Below the pieces are notes generated by a model. The model worked only from the letters and a program-made list of their open reading frames with translations, was not told the origin of the DNA and searched no databases. A stretch of DNA of 30,645 bases from JBIOHJ01 sp044448905 (GTDB taxonomy: Bacteria; Bacteroidota; Bacteroidia; AKYH767-A; OLB10): NCBI GenBank assembly GCA_044448905.1, contig JBIOHJ010000021.1, forward strand, positions 1 to 30,645, written 5' to 3'. Position numbers and translations under genes: made by a program. Below, piece after piece: positions 16,902 through 24,262 of this stretch (position 1 is its first letter; each line of letters opens with the position of its first letter).

Positions 16902-18608
16902 TCAATCTTTCTTAACAACAAATTTTTTGCAGTAACTCCTTTCTCCATCAAAAACTTTCACAAAATAAATTCCTTCTGCAAAATTTCCAATATTAATTTC
17001 TTTTTTTGATTGATTCAAAATATTTTCTTCATAAACATTTTGTCCAAGTGCATTTAATATTTCAATATTCCCATTTATAATCCTATGCTGATAGGAAATA
17101 ATAAAATTACCTGTTGTCGGATTGGGAAAAACTTTCAGTTTATCATTTGAATTGTTTTCAATAATTCCAGTTGAAGATTGACCTAATTTTTGAATAAAAA
17201 TATCATAGCCTCCTACAGCAGTAAGATTGTAAGTTCCTCCATTCGGATCAAAGTCAACTGTTGAGGTAAAGCAACCTGCAGTATAAACATTGTTTGAAGA
17301 ATCGATTGCAACTGAGCATGCAAAATCCCAGGTTACACCTCCGATACCTTTGGCCCAAAGCAGAGAGCCTGATGTATCAAATTTAGCCGTGAAAATATCA
17401 TTGACGCCTCCTGTCGATATTAGATTATATACCCCAGCACCAAGATCAAAATCAATAACGCCAGTGAACCCACCAGTTATATAAATGTTTCCTGGCAAAT
17501 CCATTTTAATGCAGTATGCAATGTCATCACCATAACTTCCGAAGCTTTTAGCCCATAATAAATTTCCCAATGAATCAAGTTTGGAAATAAAAAAATCATA
17601 ATTTCCCGATGATATTAAATTAAATGTATTTGGTCCCGGATCAATATCCGCAGTATCACGAAATATGCCAGTTAAATAAATATTTCCAGCTATGTCTATG
17701 ACGACCGAGTAACCATCGTCCGCCTGACTTCCTCCCATTTGCTTCACCCAAACAAAGCTACCGGAAGAATCTAACTTTAAAATATAAATGTCGAAGTGTC
17801 CCGATGAAGTGAGATAATGTGAGGTTGTATCAGGATTAAAATCGCAAGTTCCCCAAAAATTTCCAGTGATATAAATGTTCTGCGAAAAATCAAGTGCGAT
17901 TGTAACTACATTATCATAAGAATTGCCTCCAATTTGCCTAACCCATATCAAACTACCGGCAGAGCCAAGCTTGGAAACATAAATATCATTTAAGCTGGCA
18001 GAAGTTAAATTAAAGATTCCCGGACCGGGATCAAAATCAACTGTTCCATTAAAACATCCCGTGGTGTAAACATTTCCGAAAGCATCTGTTGTAATTGACA
18101 TTCCCGAGTCAGATCCCGGGCCTCCCATTTGTTTTGCCCATATAAAATTCCCAGAGGAATCAAATTTTGAAATGAAAATGTCGTTATAGCCGGCTGAAGT
18201 CATGCTAAAATTTCCAGCAGAAGGGTCAAAATCTGCTGTTAATTTAAAATAGCCAGTGACGTAAATATTTTCCAAATTATCTCTGGCAATATAAAGACCA
18301 TAATCTTCATCTGCACCTCCAATTTGTATAGCCCATGAAAGATTGCCATTATGATCCAGTTTGCATACAAAAATATCATCCAACCCATTTGAAGAAAGAT
18401 TATATACCCCAATACCAGGATCAAAATCAACTATTCCGTTAAATCGACCTGTAGCATAAACGTTACCCATTGCATCAGATGTAATAGAGTATGCAATGTC
18501 CGATGAATTTCCTCCCATTTGTTTAGCCCAAAGGAAGTCTTGAGAACTAGCAATGGAAAAGATACCGCATAAAGCTAAGATTAAAATAATGATGCGGAAT
18601 TGTTTCAT
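16902..18608 (-). CDS. Secreted seven-repeat (DFDPG-type) protein with T9SS sorting domain
   Basis: This 568-aa exported protein has a signal peptide (MKQFRIIILILALCGIFSIASSQ) followed by seven repeats of about 65 residues with the pattern WAKQMGG, DxxGNxYxTGxF, VDFDPGxGxxNLxS and DIFxxKLDxxGN. The DFDPG loop is acidic and repeated in nearly every unit, which suggests a Ca2+-binding blade loop (inference). The C-terminal sorting domain (FPNPTTGNFIIS to KKFVVKKD) directs it to T9SS. I chose the ATG at 18608 over the one at 18665 because the signal peptide begins there. No enzymatic motif is visible. It is a paralogue in architecture of the genes at 7053 and 12198, with clearly different repeats. 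Confidence 0.86.
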   Translation of the reverse strand: MKQFRIIILILALCGIFSIASSQDFLWAKQMGGNSSDIAYSITSDAMGNVYATGRFNGIVDFDPGIGVYNLSSNGLDDIFVCKLDHNGNLSWAIQIGGADEDYGLYIARDNLENIYVTGYFKLTADFDPSAGNFSMTSAGYNDIFISKFDSSGNFIWAKQMGGPGSDSGMSITTDAFGNVYTTGCFNGTVDFDPGPGIFNLTSASLNDIYVSKLGSAGSLIWVRQIGGNSYDNVVTIALDFSQNIYITGNFWGTCDFNPDTTSHYLTSSGHFDIYILKLDSSGSFVWVKQMGGSQADDGYSVVIDIAGNIYLTGIFRDTADIDPGPNTFNLISSGNYDFFISKLDSLGNLLWAKSFGSYGDDIAYCIKMDLPGNIYITGGFTGVIDFDLGAGVYNLISTGGVNDIFTAKFDTSGSLLWAKGIGGVTWDFACSVAIDSSNNVYTAGCFTSTVDFDPNGGTYNLTAVGGYDIFIQKLGQSSTGIIENNSNDKLKVFPNPTTGNFIISYQHRIINGNIEILNALGQNVYEENILNQSKKEINIGNFAEGIYFVKVFDGERSYCKKFVVKKD

Positions 18609-18685
18609 AGTATATTTTGTGAAATTGTTCAATGCTATACTGTTTAATTTAGCGCTGTCGCCCAAGCATATCCGATAATAGTTAT

Positions 18686-18723
18686 AATATATGCAACTCT
18701 AAACTTGGTCAGTTGCATATATT
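18686..18723. repeat. Perfect inverted repeat, 13-bp arms
   Basis: The arm at 18686-18698 (AATATATGCAACT) is the exact reverse complement of 18711-18723, with a 12-nt loop. It lies 78 bp upstream of the minus-strand T9SS start. It could be an operator for a dimeric regulator or an RNA hairpin; no T-run follows on either strand. Confidence 0.8.
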
Positions 18724-18828
18724 CCACCAAAAATAACCATTATTCTGCACTTTTCCGAAACAGTTATACTTACACAGGGGGTAGCATTTAGACATACGTG
18801 GGAAAACTTTAAACATCCATAGGAAGCT

Positions 18829-19059
18829 TTTCCAAATACATTTATAATTCCTTCAAATAGTTCCGAAATGTTTCTAAATGGATTTAAAATTTCTCCAAAT
18901 GGTTCCGAAATGTTTTCAAATGGATTTGGAATTTCTCCAAGTGGTTCCGGAATTTTTCCAAATGGATTTGGAATTTCTCCAAATGGTTCCGGAATTTTTC
19001 CAAATGGATTTGGAATTTCTCCAAATGGTTCCGAAAACTTTTCAAATGGTTCCGCAGTT
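18829..19059 (+). repeat. 21-bp tandem repeat, eleven units
   Basis: Eleven units of exactly 21 bp run without gaps from 18829. Two forms alternate through most of the array: one with CCAAATGGATTTGGAATT and one with CCAAATGGTTCCGGAATT, giving a 42-bp higher-order period. The first three units and the last are degenerate and the middle (18934-19017) nearly identical. The first form contains TTCCAAA-tgga-TTTGGAA, a perfect 7-bp hairpin; the second contains the palindrome TTCCGGAA. Because 21 is divisible by three, two reading frames stay open by chance, so coding is not supported. Confidence 0.92.
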
Positions 19060-19269
19060 TTTACAAGTCATTAGGCGAGAAATGTAAAACATTATCAATC
19101 AATTTATTTACCACAAAAAGCTTTTTTTAAGCCTCCTTAAGGTTAAGAATAGCTTAACGGATTTCATTCACAGGCCAAGGGGTGTTGAAAAGCTGTTTTA
19201 AACTTTTCATAAAATATTTTTTTAATTCCAAAATTAATTATAGTTTCACCCTTCTAAAATCCTTACCTC

Positions 19270-21069
19270 ATGAAAAAACTACTACTTATTTTACTTGTTT
19301 GCATAAACGTAAACGCGTTTGCGCAAGTGTTCAGCTACCAGGGAAGCTTGCCGGCTTTAATTCCTGATAACAATACTACGGTTGATTTCGCAGTGCCTGT
19401 AACAGGGCTTCCGGCTCAAATCAACTCTTCGTACGGATTGATGCAGGTTTGTATTTCCATTACGCATCCGTGGGTAAGTGATTTAAAAATTTCGCTCACC
19501 TCGCCTGATGGCAACACCATAATACTTTCGCTGCACAATGGCGGATCAGGACAAAATTATTCGGCAACCTGTTTCCGTATGGATGCTGCAACGAATGTTG
19601 GTTCGGCAAACGCGCCCTTCCAGGGAAATTTTCTTCCCGACCAATCGGTTAATTATCTTAACAACAACCAAAATCCGAATGGTATATGGAATTTATCGGT
19701 CATTGATGTTTTTCCAACATCAGCAGGAAGCTTAAATAGCGCTGCTATACAATTTTCAAACAATCCTCCGCCCGATCCCACAAGCACACTTTTATGCACT
19801 ACAACCAATGCTACGGGATGTGTATGTAAAAACCCAACATTAAATGATTGCGACCTGGTGCCCGATCTGGTTGTATCGCATCACATAATCCGCGACACAT
19901 GGATGGAATCTCCCGGCCATGTTGAACTTTCCAATGCTGTGATTGATATCGGTTCGGGCCCGCTTGAAATAAAACCAACCGCCCAGTGTTATTGCGATAC
20001 GCTGCCTGTTCCCTGCACCACTACTTCCTGCCCCGATGGCAGCCCTCCCAAAGAGAGAGTTAATCAGCGTATTTATCATAAAAACGCGAACGGAATGATG
20101 ACCTATAATGATACACCTGCCGGAAATCAAAGCTTCCATCCCACGCATGGACACGTTCATGCCGAAGAATTTTGTGAATTTTCACTGCGTGTTGCAACCG
20201 GAAATCCCGATCCCACAACATGGCCCTATGTTGGCACCTGTCTCAAGCAGGGTTATTGCCTCATTAACATGGGCGACTGCAATAGTGTTGACAGCATCTG
20301 CATGAGTAACGGCACGGTTATCACCAACAGCATGCTGCCCAACCTCGATATGGGAACCGTTACCGGCTGCGGCCCGATGGGGCAGGGAATTTTTGTCGGC
20401 AATTATGATATTTACAGTTCAGGCTTCGGGCAGGTAATTAATGTTCCGAATATCTGCAACGGGCTTTATTACATTGTTGCCATCATTGATCCGTTCAATC
20501 ATTTCATCGAGGAAGATGAAACGAATAACTGGGCGGCTGTACCCGTTATGCTTACGCAACAGCCGGGCACAGCGCTTAATGCGTCATTTACATATCAGCA
20601 GCAGGGTATGTCGGTTGCGTTTTTTAATTTTACTGTTGGCGTTACCCGTACATGGGATTTTGGTGACGGAACTGTTGTTACTGCTCCTTACCCTGTTCAT
20701 CTTTATACCGCACCCGGAACTTACAATGTTCAGCTTACTGTTTTTAACGGAACGTGCGCGAGCACTTCGGTACAGCAGGTGATTGTTATTCCTACAGGAA
20801 TCAGTTCAAATCAATCGGGAATATTTGATTTAAATGTATTTCCGAATCCCGCGCATAAAAATTTCACTGTCGAATATCAATTGGTAAACCAGTCGGAAAT
20901 TAAAATTGATGTATTGAATGTTTTAGGTGAAAAAGTAATTCAGATAGCCAACGAAATTAAATTGTCAGGCAAGCATCACCTGAATCTTGATAACCTTGAT
21001 GCAGGAACTTATTTCATCCGCTTAACTGCAAATGACCAGGTTTTGACAAAGCGGGTTGTTAAGTTGTAA
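19270..21069 (+). CDS. Secreted P-domain / lysyl-oxidase-like / PKD protein with T9SS sorting domain
   Basis: This 599-aa exported protein has a signal peptide (1-19, ending AFAQ), a proprotein-convertase-type P-domain (about 22-165; THPWVSDLKISLTSPDG and NGIWNLSVID), a lysyl-oxidase-like domain (about 194-428), a PKD domain (about 436-508; TWDFGDGT) and a Por/T9SS sorting domain (about 519-599, final KRVVKL). In the oxidase region, H290-x-x-H293-x-H295-x-H297 has the spacing of the copper site of animal LOX. K326 (before QGYC) and Y382 (in NYDIY) align with the lysine and tyrosine that form the LTQ cofactor; the comparison is from memory. Fifteen cysteines between 176 and 396 suggest disulfides. 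The likely activity is copper amine oxidation of protein lysines at the cell surface. A terminator hairpin follows. Confidence 0.85.
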   Translation: MKKLLLILLVCINVNAFAQVFSYQGSLPALIPDNNTTVDFAVPVTGLPAQINSSYGLMQVCISITHPWVSDLKISLTSPDGNTIILSLHNGGSGQNYSATCFRMDAATNVGSANAPFQGNFLPDQSVNYLNNNQNPNGIWNLSVIDVFPTSAGSLNSAAIQFSNNPPPDPTSTLLCTTTNATGCVCKNPTLNDCDLVPDLVVSHHIIRDTWMESPGHVELSNAVIDIGSGPLEIKPTAQCYCDTLPVPCTTTSCPDGSPPKERVNQRIYHKNANGMMTYNDTPAGNQSFHPTHGHVHAEEFCEFSLRVATGNPDPTTWPYVGTCLKQGYCLINMGDCNSVDSICMSNGTVITNSMLPNLDMGTVTGCGPMGQGIFVGNYDIYSSGFGQVINVPNICNGLYYIVAIIDPFNHFIEEDETNNWAAVPVMLTQQPGTALNASFTYQQQGMSVAFFNFTVGVTRTWDFGDGTVVTAPYPVHLYTAPGTYNVQLTVFNGTCASTSVQQVIVIPTGISSNQSGIFDLNVFPNPAHKNFTVEYQLVNQSEIKIDVLNVLGEKVIQIANEIKLSGKHHLNLDNLDAGTYFIRLTANDQVLTKRVVKL

Positions 21070-21090
21070 TCTCCGCGAACTCTTATTACT

Positions 21091-21134
21091 CCTGACAGGT
21101 TATCCAGATGTTTACAATATGGATTCCTGTCAGG
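21091..21134 (+). terminator. Intrinsic terminator after the lysyl-oxidase-like gene
   Basis: CCTGACAGG (21091-21099) and CCTGTCAGG (21126-21134) are exact inverted copies, extended inward by CCA/TGG, and are followed by TTTAAATTTTTC. The stem begins 21 bp after the stop codon. Confidence 0.7.
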
Positions 21135-21171
21135 TTTAAATTTTTCAGATTATTCTTTTAGACTAACCCTT

Positions 21172-22071
21172 ATGAGAATTCACTTTGCCTTATTATTTTG
21201 TACTTCCGTTTTATTTTCATCATCAGCCTTTGCGCAAAAGCCTATAGTTGTTGAAGAAGTAATTAAAGAAATGAGCAGGGGAATGCAAACCGGTTACGAA
21301 GTATTAATTCCTGAAATTACTTTACGTGATGCGAAATCTGCTCTTTCAAAATACCTGCGGAAAGACAGCCGGGGAAAGGTTGAAGAAGCCAAAGGTGAAT
21401 TATTTATTAATGGCGCGGTAAACAAAAATATTTCAGCCGATTTATTTACGGTGTATTCTAAATTGCTTGAAACAGACGATGGGGTAAAGCTGACAGCTTT
21501 TTTTACGGAGAATGATACTTTGTTTTTTACATCTTCGTTGAACCCCGACCAGGGAATTGCGATTAAAAAATACCTGCGTGATTTTGCCCTCATGCAATAC
21601 CGTGATTTAGTAAAAAAAGATCTTGAGACACAGGAAAGAAAACAAAAGGAACTGGAACATCAGCTGGGAGAATTAATAAAAGCAAAGCAAAAATCTGAGC
21701 GGGTGATCAGCGAATCGAAACGAACAATTGAAAACAATAAAAAAGAAATTGCATTGAATAACCAGCAAGACAACGATAAAGCTGCCGCAGTGCTTTCACA
21801 AAAGCAAATTGTAAGTTCGTTGAAAGGTTCAGGCGGAGAAGAGGAAAAAGTTGCAGAGAAAACTTTAAAAAATTTACAGAATGATAAACGCAAGCTGGAA
21901 AAAGAGAAAGAAAGCCTTGAACGCGAAATTGATAAGCTTACCATACGAATTGAAGATGAACAACGCAGCATTGAGAACAACCTGAAAGCACAGGAGGGAA
22001 AGAATAACGAAATTGAAAAGCAAAAAGTAAAAGTAAAAATAACAGAAGTAAAACTGAATACTATTTTGTGA
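21172..22071 (+). CDS. Exported coiled-coil protein of unknown function
   Basis: This 299-aa protein has a signal peptide (1-21, ending SAFA before QKP). The N-terminal part (23-140) is a mixed alpha/beta region with ITLRDAKSALSKYLRK and a strand pair around 95-118. The C-terminal half (143-299) is strongly predicted coiled coil, rich in Lys, Glu and Gln, interrupted near 215-222 by GSGGEEE. I do not recognise a named family, though proteins of this shape are common in Bacteroidota. Its stop is 11 bp from that of the convergent T9SS-type gene. Periplasmic or outer-membrane-associated location is likely. Confidence 0.75.
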   Translation: MRIHFALLFCTSVLFSSSAFAQKPIVVEEVIKEMSRGMQTGYEVLIPEITLRDAKSALSKYLRKDSRGKVEEAKGELFINGAVNKNISADLFTVYSKLLETDDGVKLTAFFTENDTLFFTSSLNPDQGIAIKKYLRDFALMQYRDLVKKDLETQERKQKELEHQLGELIKAKQKSERVISESKRTIENNKKEIALNNQQDNDKAAAVLSQKQIVSSLKGSGGEEEKVAEKTLKNLQNDKRKLEKEKESLEREIDKLTIRIEDEQRSIENNLKAQEGKNNEIEKQKVKVKITEVKLNTIL

Positions 22072-22082
22072 AAAGAATTTAC

Positions 22083-23486
22083 TCAGAAATAGATAAAGAT
22101 TTTTTTGCTGAAATTTATTTCTGAATTGTAACATTCAAAAACATAAATGCCGGTTTCTAATTGCGGCAAATAAATTACCGGGATTTCCTTCAGGATAATT
22201 GAATTTAAGATTTCTTTTCCTGAAATATCAATTACCCTCAGGTAATAATTTTCATAATTCAATTCATCAAAATTAATTTTCAGGCTTTTATCCCGGTAAT
22301 CGTAATACATGTTGAAATGACTTAAGAAATTATTTTCGTTAATTCCAACAGTAAGAAAAAATGTAGAAATAAAATCGGGCAAGCCATAAAAACTTTTTCC
22401 GGTTCCTAAACTCACGGCACTATTAACATAATTGCACCCGGTTCCTAAAACATTTGGAAAATTAATTCGTGCAATAAAAGCGCTTCCGTTAATTCCGCTG
22501 TTAAGCGCCATATAAATTTTTCCATCGGGCCCAAGCTGCATTCCTCCCGCAGCCGTTGCAGTAATTGCTCCGACAGTTGTAAGCGAATTCATAATATCAA
22601 CAGGGCTTCCTGCATTTAAATTGTACTGGTATAAAGTCTGGAAGTAAAGCGTATTACCATACAATCGGCTGCCATCAGGTGAAAATTCAACTCCATAAGC
22701 CGAAATGAACTGAACATTATACAAATGCAGCGGGTTCGAAACAATACCGGAAGCATTATCAAAATCGAACAATTCAAAAAATCCGTCAATATTTACAGCC
22801 AGTGCAATCTTATCTCCCTGCGGAGAAAATTTCATCTGACCTAAATTGTTATCAAAATTTCCTGTGTGTGCTGTTCCTGTTTGACTATTCACAGAAGAGG
22901 CATTAACACCTGAACCTGTAACTAAATAAGCGTAGAAGGTGCTGTCGCCCCAGCCATGCGCCATCACCCAAATGTCTGTTCCGTTTGCATGTGCAGTTCC
23001 GCAAAGTTTTTCGCTGGCAGTTGAAAGAAGAAGGGTATTTTTTGTTGCGGCAATAACATCTCCGTTTCCGCCATCAAGTGTCATATCAACTTCCGAAAAA
23101 TGCAAGCCGTTGTTTGGCGGATCAATATACTCGCCCGCATCAGTCGTAAAAACATAAAAATTACTTGCCGAACCGGGCTTCTGAACAATTAAAGATGACT
23201 GGGTGGAAGAAGAGTGTCCAAGCAATCCTGTTCCGTTGGGCATCAGCTGGTTTAACTTATTAAACACACTTACTCCATCGGTATAAAACAATAAATTGCC
23301 TGTTGCATCTGAAATGGCAGCACAACCTTCCTGCGTAATCAACGCACCGCCACTAACTGCCACAGGAGTTCCCGATGAAAAATCAAGCGAAGCATGATTT
23401 CCGAAAAACCAATGATTTGCCTGCTGCGAAAACGATTTTGCAACTGAAAGAATCAATAGCAGGGCTATGAATTTGATGCTGCGCAT
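22083..23486 (-). CDS. Secreted WD40-like propeller protein with T9SS-type C-terminus
   Basis: This 467-aa exported protein has a signal peptide (about 1-21, ending SFSQ). The N-terminus NHWFFGNHASLDFSSGTP is a common start in Bacteroidota surface proteins with WD40/YVTN-like propellers. Strand repeats such as KFSPQGDKIALAV, EFSPDGSRLYG and QLGPDGKIYMALNS support a propeller. The C-terminal about 80 residues have the strand order of a sorting domain (YYLRVIDISGKEIL, LPQLETGIYVFEC, SKKIFIYF), although the usual PNP motif is missing (HFNMYYDYRDKSLKIN instead). The T9SS assignment is therefore likely but less certain than for the other three. Only 37 bp separate its start from the divergent gene. 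Confidence 0.78.
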   Translation of the reverse strand: MRSIKFIALLLILSVAKSFSQQANHWFFGNHASLDFSSGTPVAVSGGALITQEGCAAISDATGNLLFYTDGVSVFNKLNQLMPNGTGLLGHSSSTQSSLIVQKPGSASNFYVFTTDAGEYIDPPNNGLHFSEVDMTLDGGNGDVIAATKNTLLLSTASEKLCGTAHANGTDIWVMAHGWGDSTFYAYLVTGSGVNASSVNSQTGTAHTGNFDNNLGQMKFSPQGDKIALAVNIDGFFELFDFDNASGIVSNPLHLYNVQFISAYGVEFSPDGSRLYGNTLYFQTLYQYNLNAGSPVDIMNSLTTVGAITATAAGGMQLGPDGKIYMALNSGINGSAFIARINFPNVLGTGCNYVNSAVSLGTGKSFYGLPDFISTFFLTVGINENNFLSHFNMYYDYRDKSLKINFDELNYENYYLRVIDISGKEILNSIILKEIPVIYLPQLETGIYVFECYNSEINFSKKIFIYF

Positions 23487-23510
23487 AAAAATTATTAAAT
23501 GTAATATTAA

Positions 23511-23518
23511 TAAATTTG
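23511..23518 (+). promoter_or_regulatory. -7-like box (TAAATTTG) immediately before a start codon
   Basis: TAAATTTG is a full TAnnTTTG match ending 5 bp before the ATG at 23524, so the transcript would be leaderless or nearly so. An identical TAAATTTGCGT occurs at 25805 upstream of rho. No -33 element is evident. Confidence 0.35.
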
Positions 23519-23523
23519 CGTGA

Positions 23524-24213
23524 ATGAGTAATTACAGAGGTACAAAATGCTTTTTGTTTTTTAAAATATTTATTTTTTTTCACATCCTCTTTTTCTTACC
23601 AGGGTTCTTTTCTTTTTCTCAACAAATGAATCCTGCTAAAGCCGGAAAAATAATTGTCCCTTTTTTAAAAGACGGAGTCTACTTTACTTTTGATGATGTA
23701 AAAAAAAATAAGCCTAACCTGCTTCACGAAAACCTTTTCAAATCTTATTACGATACCATATTTACCATTTCACATTGGTCAAATACAATGAACCTGTATT
23801 ATAAGAATGAGGAAGGAAAAAGAATCAGCCTGAGCCGTGATTCAATTTGGGGCTATTGCGAAAATGGAATTCCTTACATCTGCATTGGCGGATATTTTCA
23901 TAAAGTAAATACTTTGGGCTCTATCAGCGTATTTACTGAATTTTACCCTGTGCTTCGTGATCCGATGCCTATTGTGGTAACCGATGTAAAGGGTTCAGCT
24001 GTTGACAGGCTCCTTGATTTTGAAAACGGAAGAATCGGTGATTATGATCTCGATAATTTTAATTTCATTCTTATGCGTGACGAGCCGCTGTTCAAAGAAT
24101 TTAATTCCATTAAAAAACTGAAATCAAAAAAGAAAAAGATGTATTCATACCTTGAGAAATATAATGAACGACATCCTCTTTTTGAAACACCAACAAATTT
24201 GAATGAAAATTGA
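23524..24213 (+). CDS. Exported protein of unknown function
   Basis: This 229-aa protein begins with a very hydrophobic, Phe-rich signal peptide (about 9-32, ending FSFSQ). The mature part has alternating strands (DGVYFTFDDVKKNKP, SIWGYCENGIPYICIGGYF, VNTLGSISVFTEF) and a Lys-rich tail (113-119 residues after the core: KKLKSKKKKMYSYLEKYNERHP). I know similar Bacteroidota proteins only as hypothetical. The ATG at 23524 is the only start upstream of the signal peptide; the next Met is at residue 35. It is followed after 49 bp by the AlkB-like gene. Confidence 0.7.
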   Translation: MSNYRGTKCFLFFKIFIFFHILFFLPGFFSFSQQMNPAKAGKIIVPFLKDGVYFTFDDVKKNKPNLLHENLFKSYYDTIFTISHWSNTMNLYYKNEEGKRISLSRDSIWGYCENGIPYICIGGYFHKVNTLGSISVFTEFYPVLRDPMPIVVTDVKGSAVDRLLDFENGRIGDYDLDNFNFILMRDEPLFKEFNSIKKLKSKKKKMYSYLEKYNERHPLFETPTNLNEN

Positions 24214-24232
24214 TTGGTGTTAAATTCTACAA

Positions 24233-24255
24233 CTGAAAAACCGGAAACTGTAAAC
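24233..24255 (+). repeat. Heptanucleotide-type tract in the AlkB-like gene leader
   Basis: CTGAAAAA, CCGGAAA and CTGTAAA follow in a row and end 8 bp before the ATG at 24263. The first unit is 8 bp. The pattern equals that before osmC and the thioesterase gene. Confidence 0.6.
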
Positions 24256-24262
24256 ACTTTTC

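Larger units (their letters stand above)
18609..19269. other. Gene-free region with hairpin and minisatellite
   Basis: These 661 bp separate the divergent T9SS gene (-) and the lysyl-oxidase-like gene (+). They contain a 13-bp-arm hairpin (18686-18723), a 21-bp tandem repeat (18829-19059) and AT-rich DNA before 19270. A weak -7-like TAGCATTG on the minus strand (18637-18630) may serve the T9SS gene. I see no convincing protein gene or structured RNA. Confidence 0.7.

Noticed and set aside
18829..19059. CRISPR array
   Set aside because: Units are contiguous with no unique spacers, are only 21 bp long, and no cas genes are nearby.
18868..19087. Two overlapping open frames in the minisatellite (68 and 69 aa, Pro/Asn/Gly-rich and Leu/Gln-rich)
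   Set aside because: The 21-bp unit length keeps any stop-free frame open; both frames are equally open, there is no promoter or signal peptide, and the composition only mirrors the repeat.
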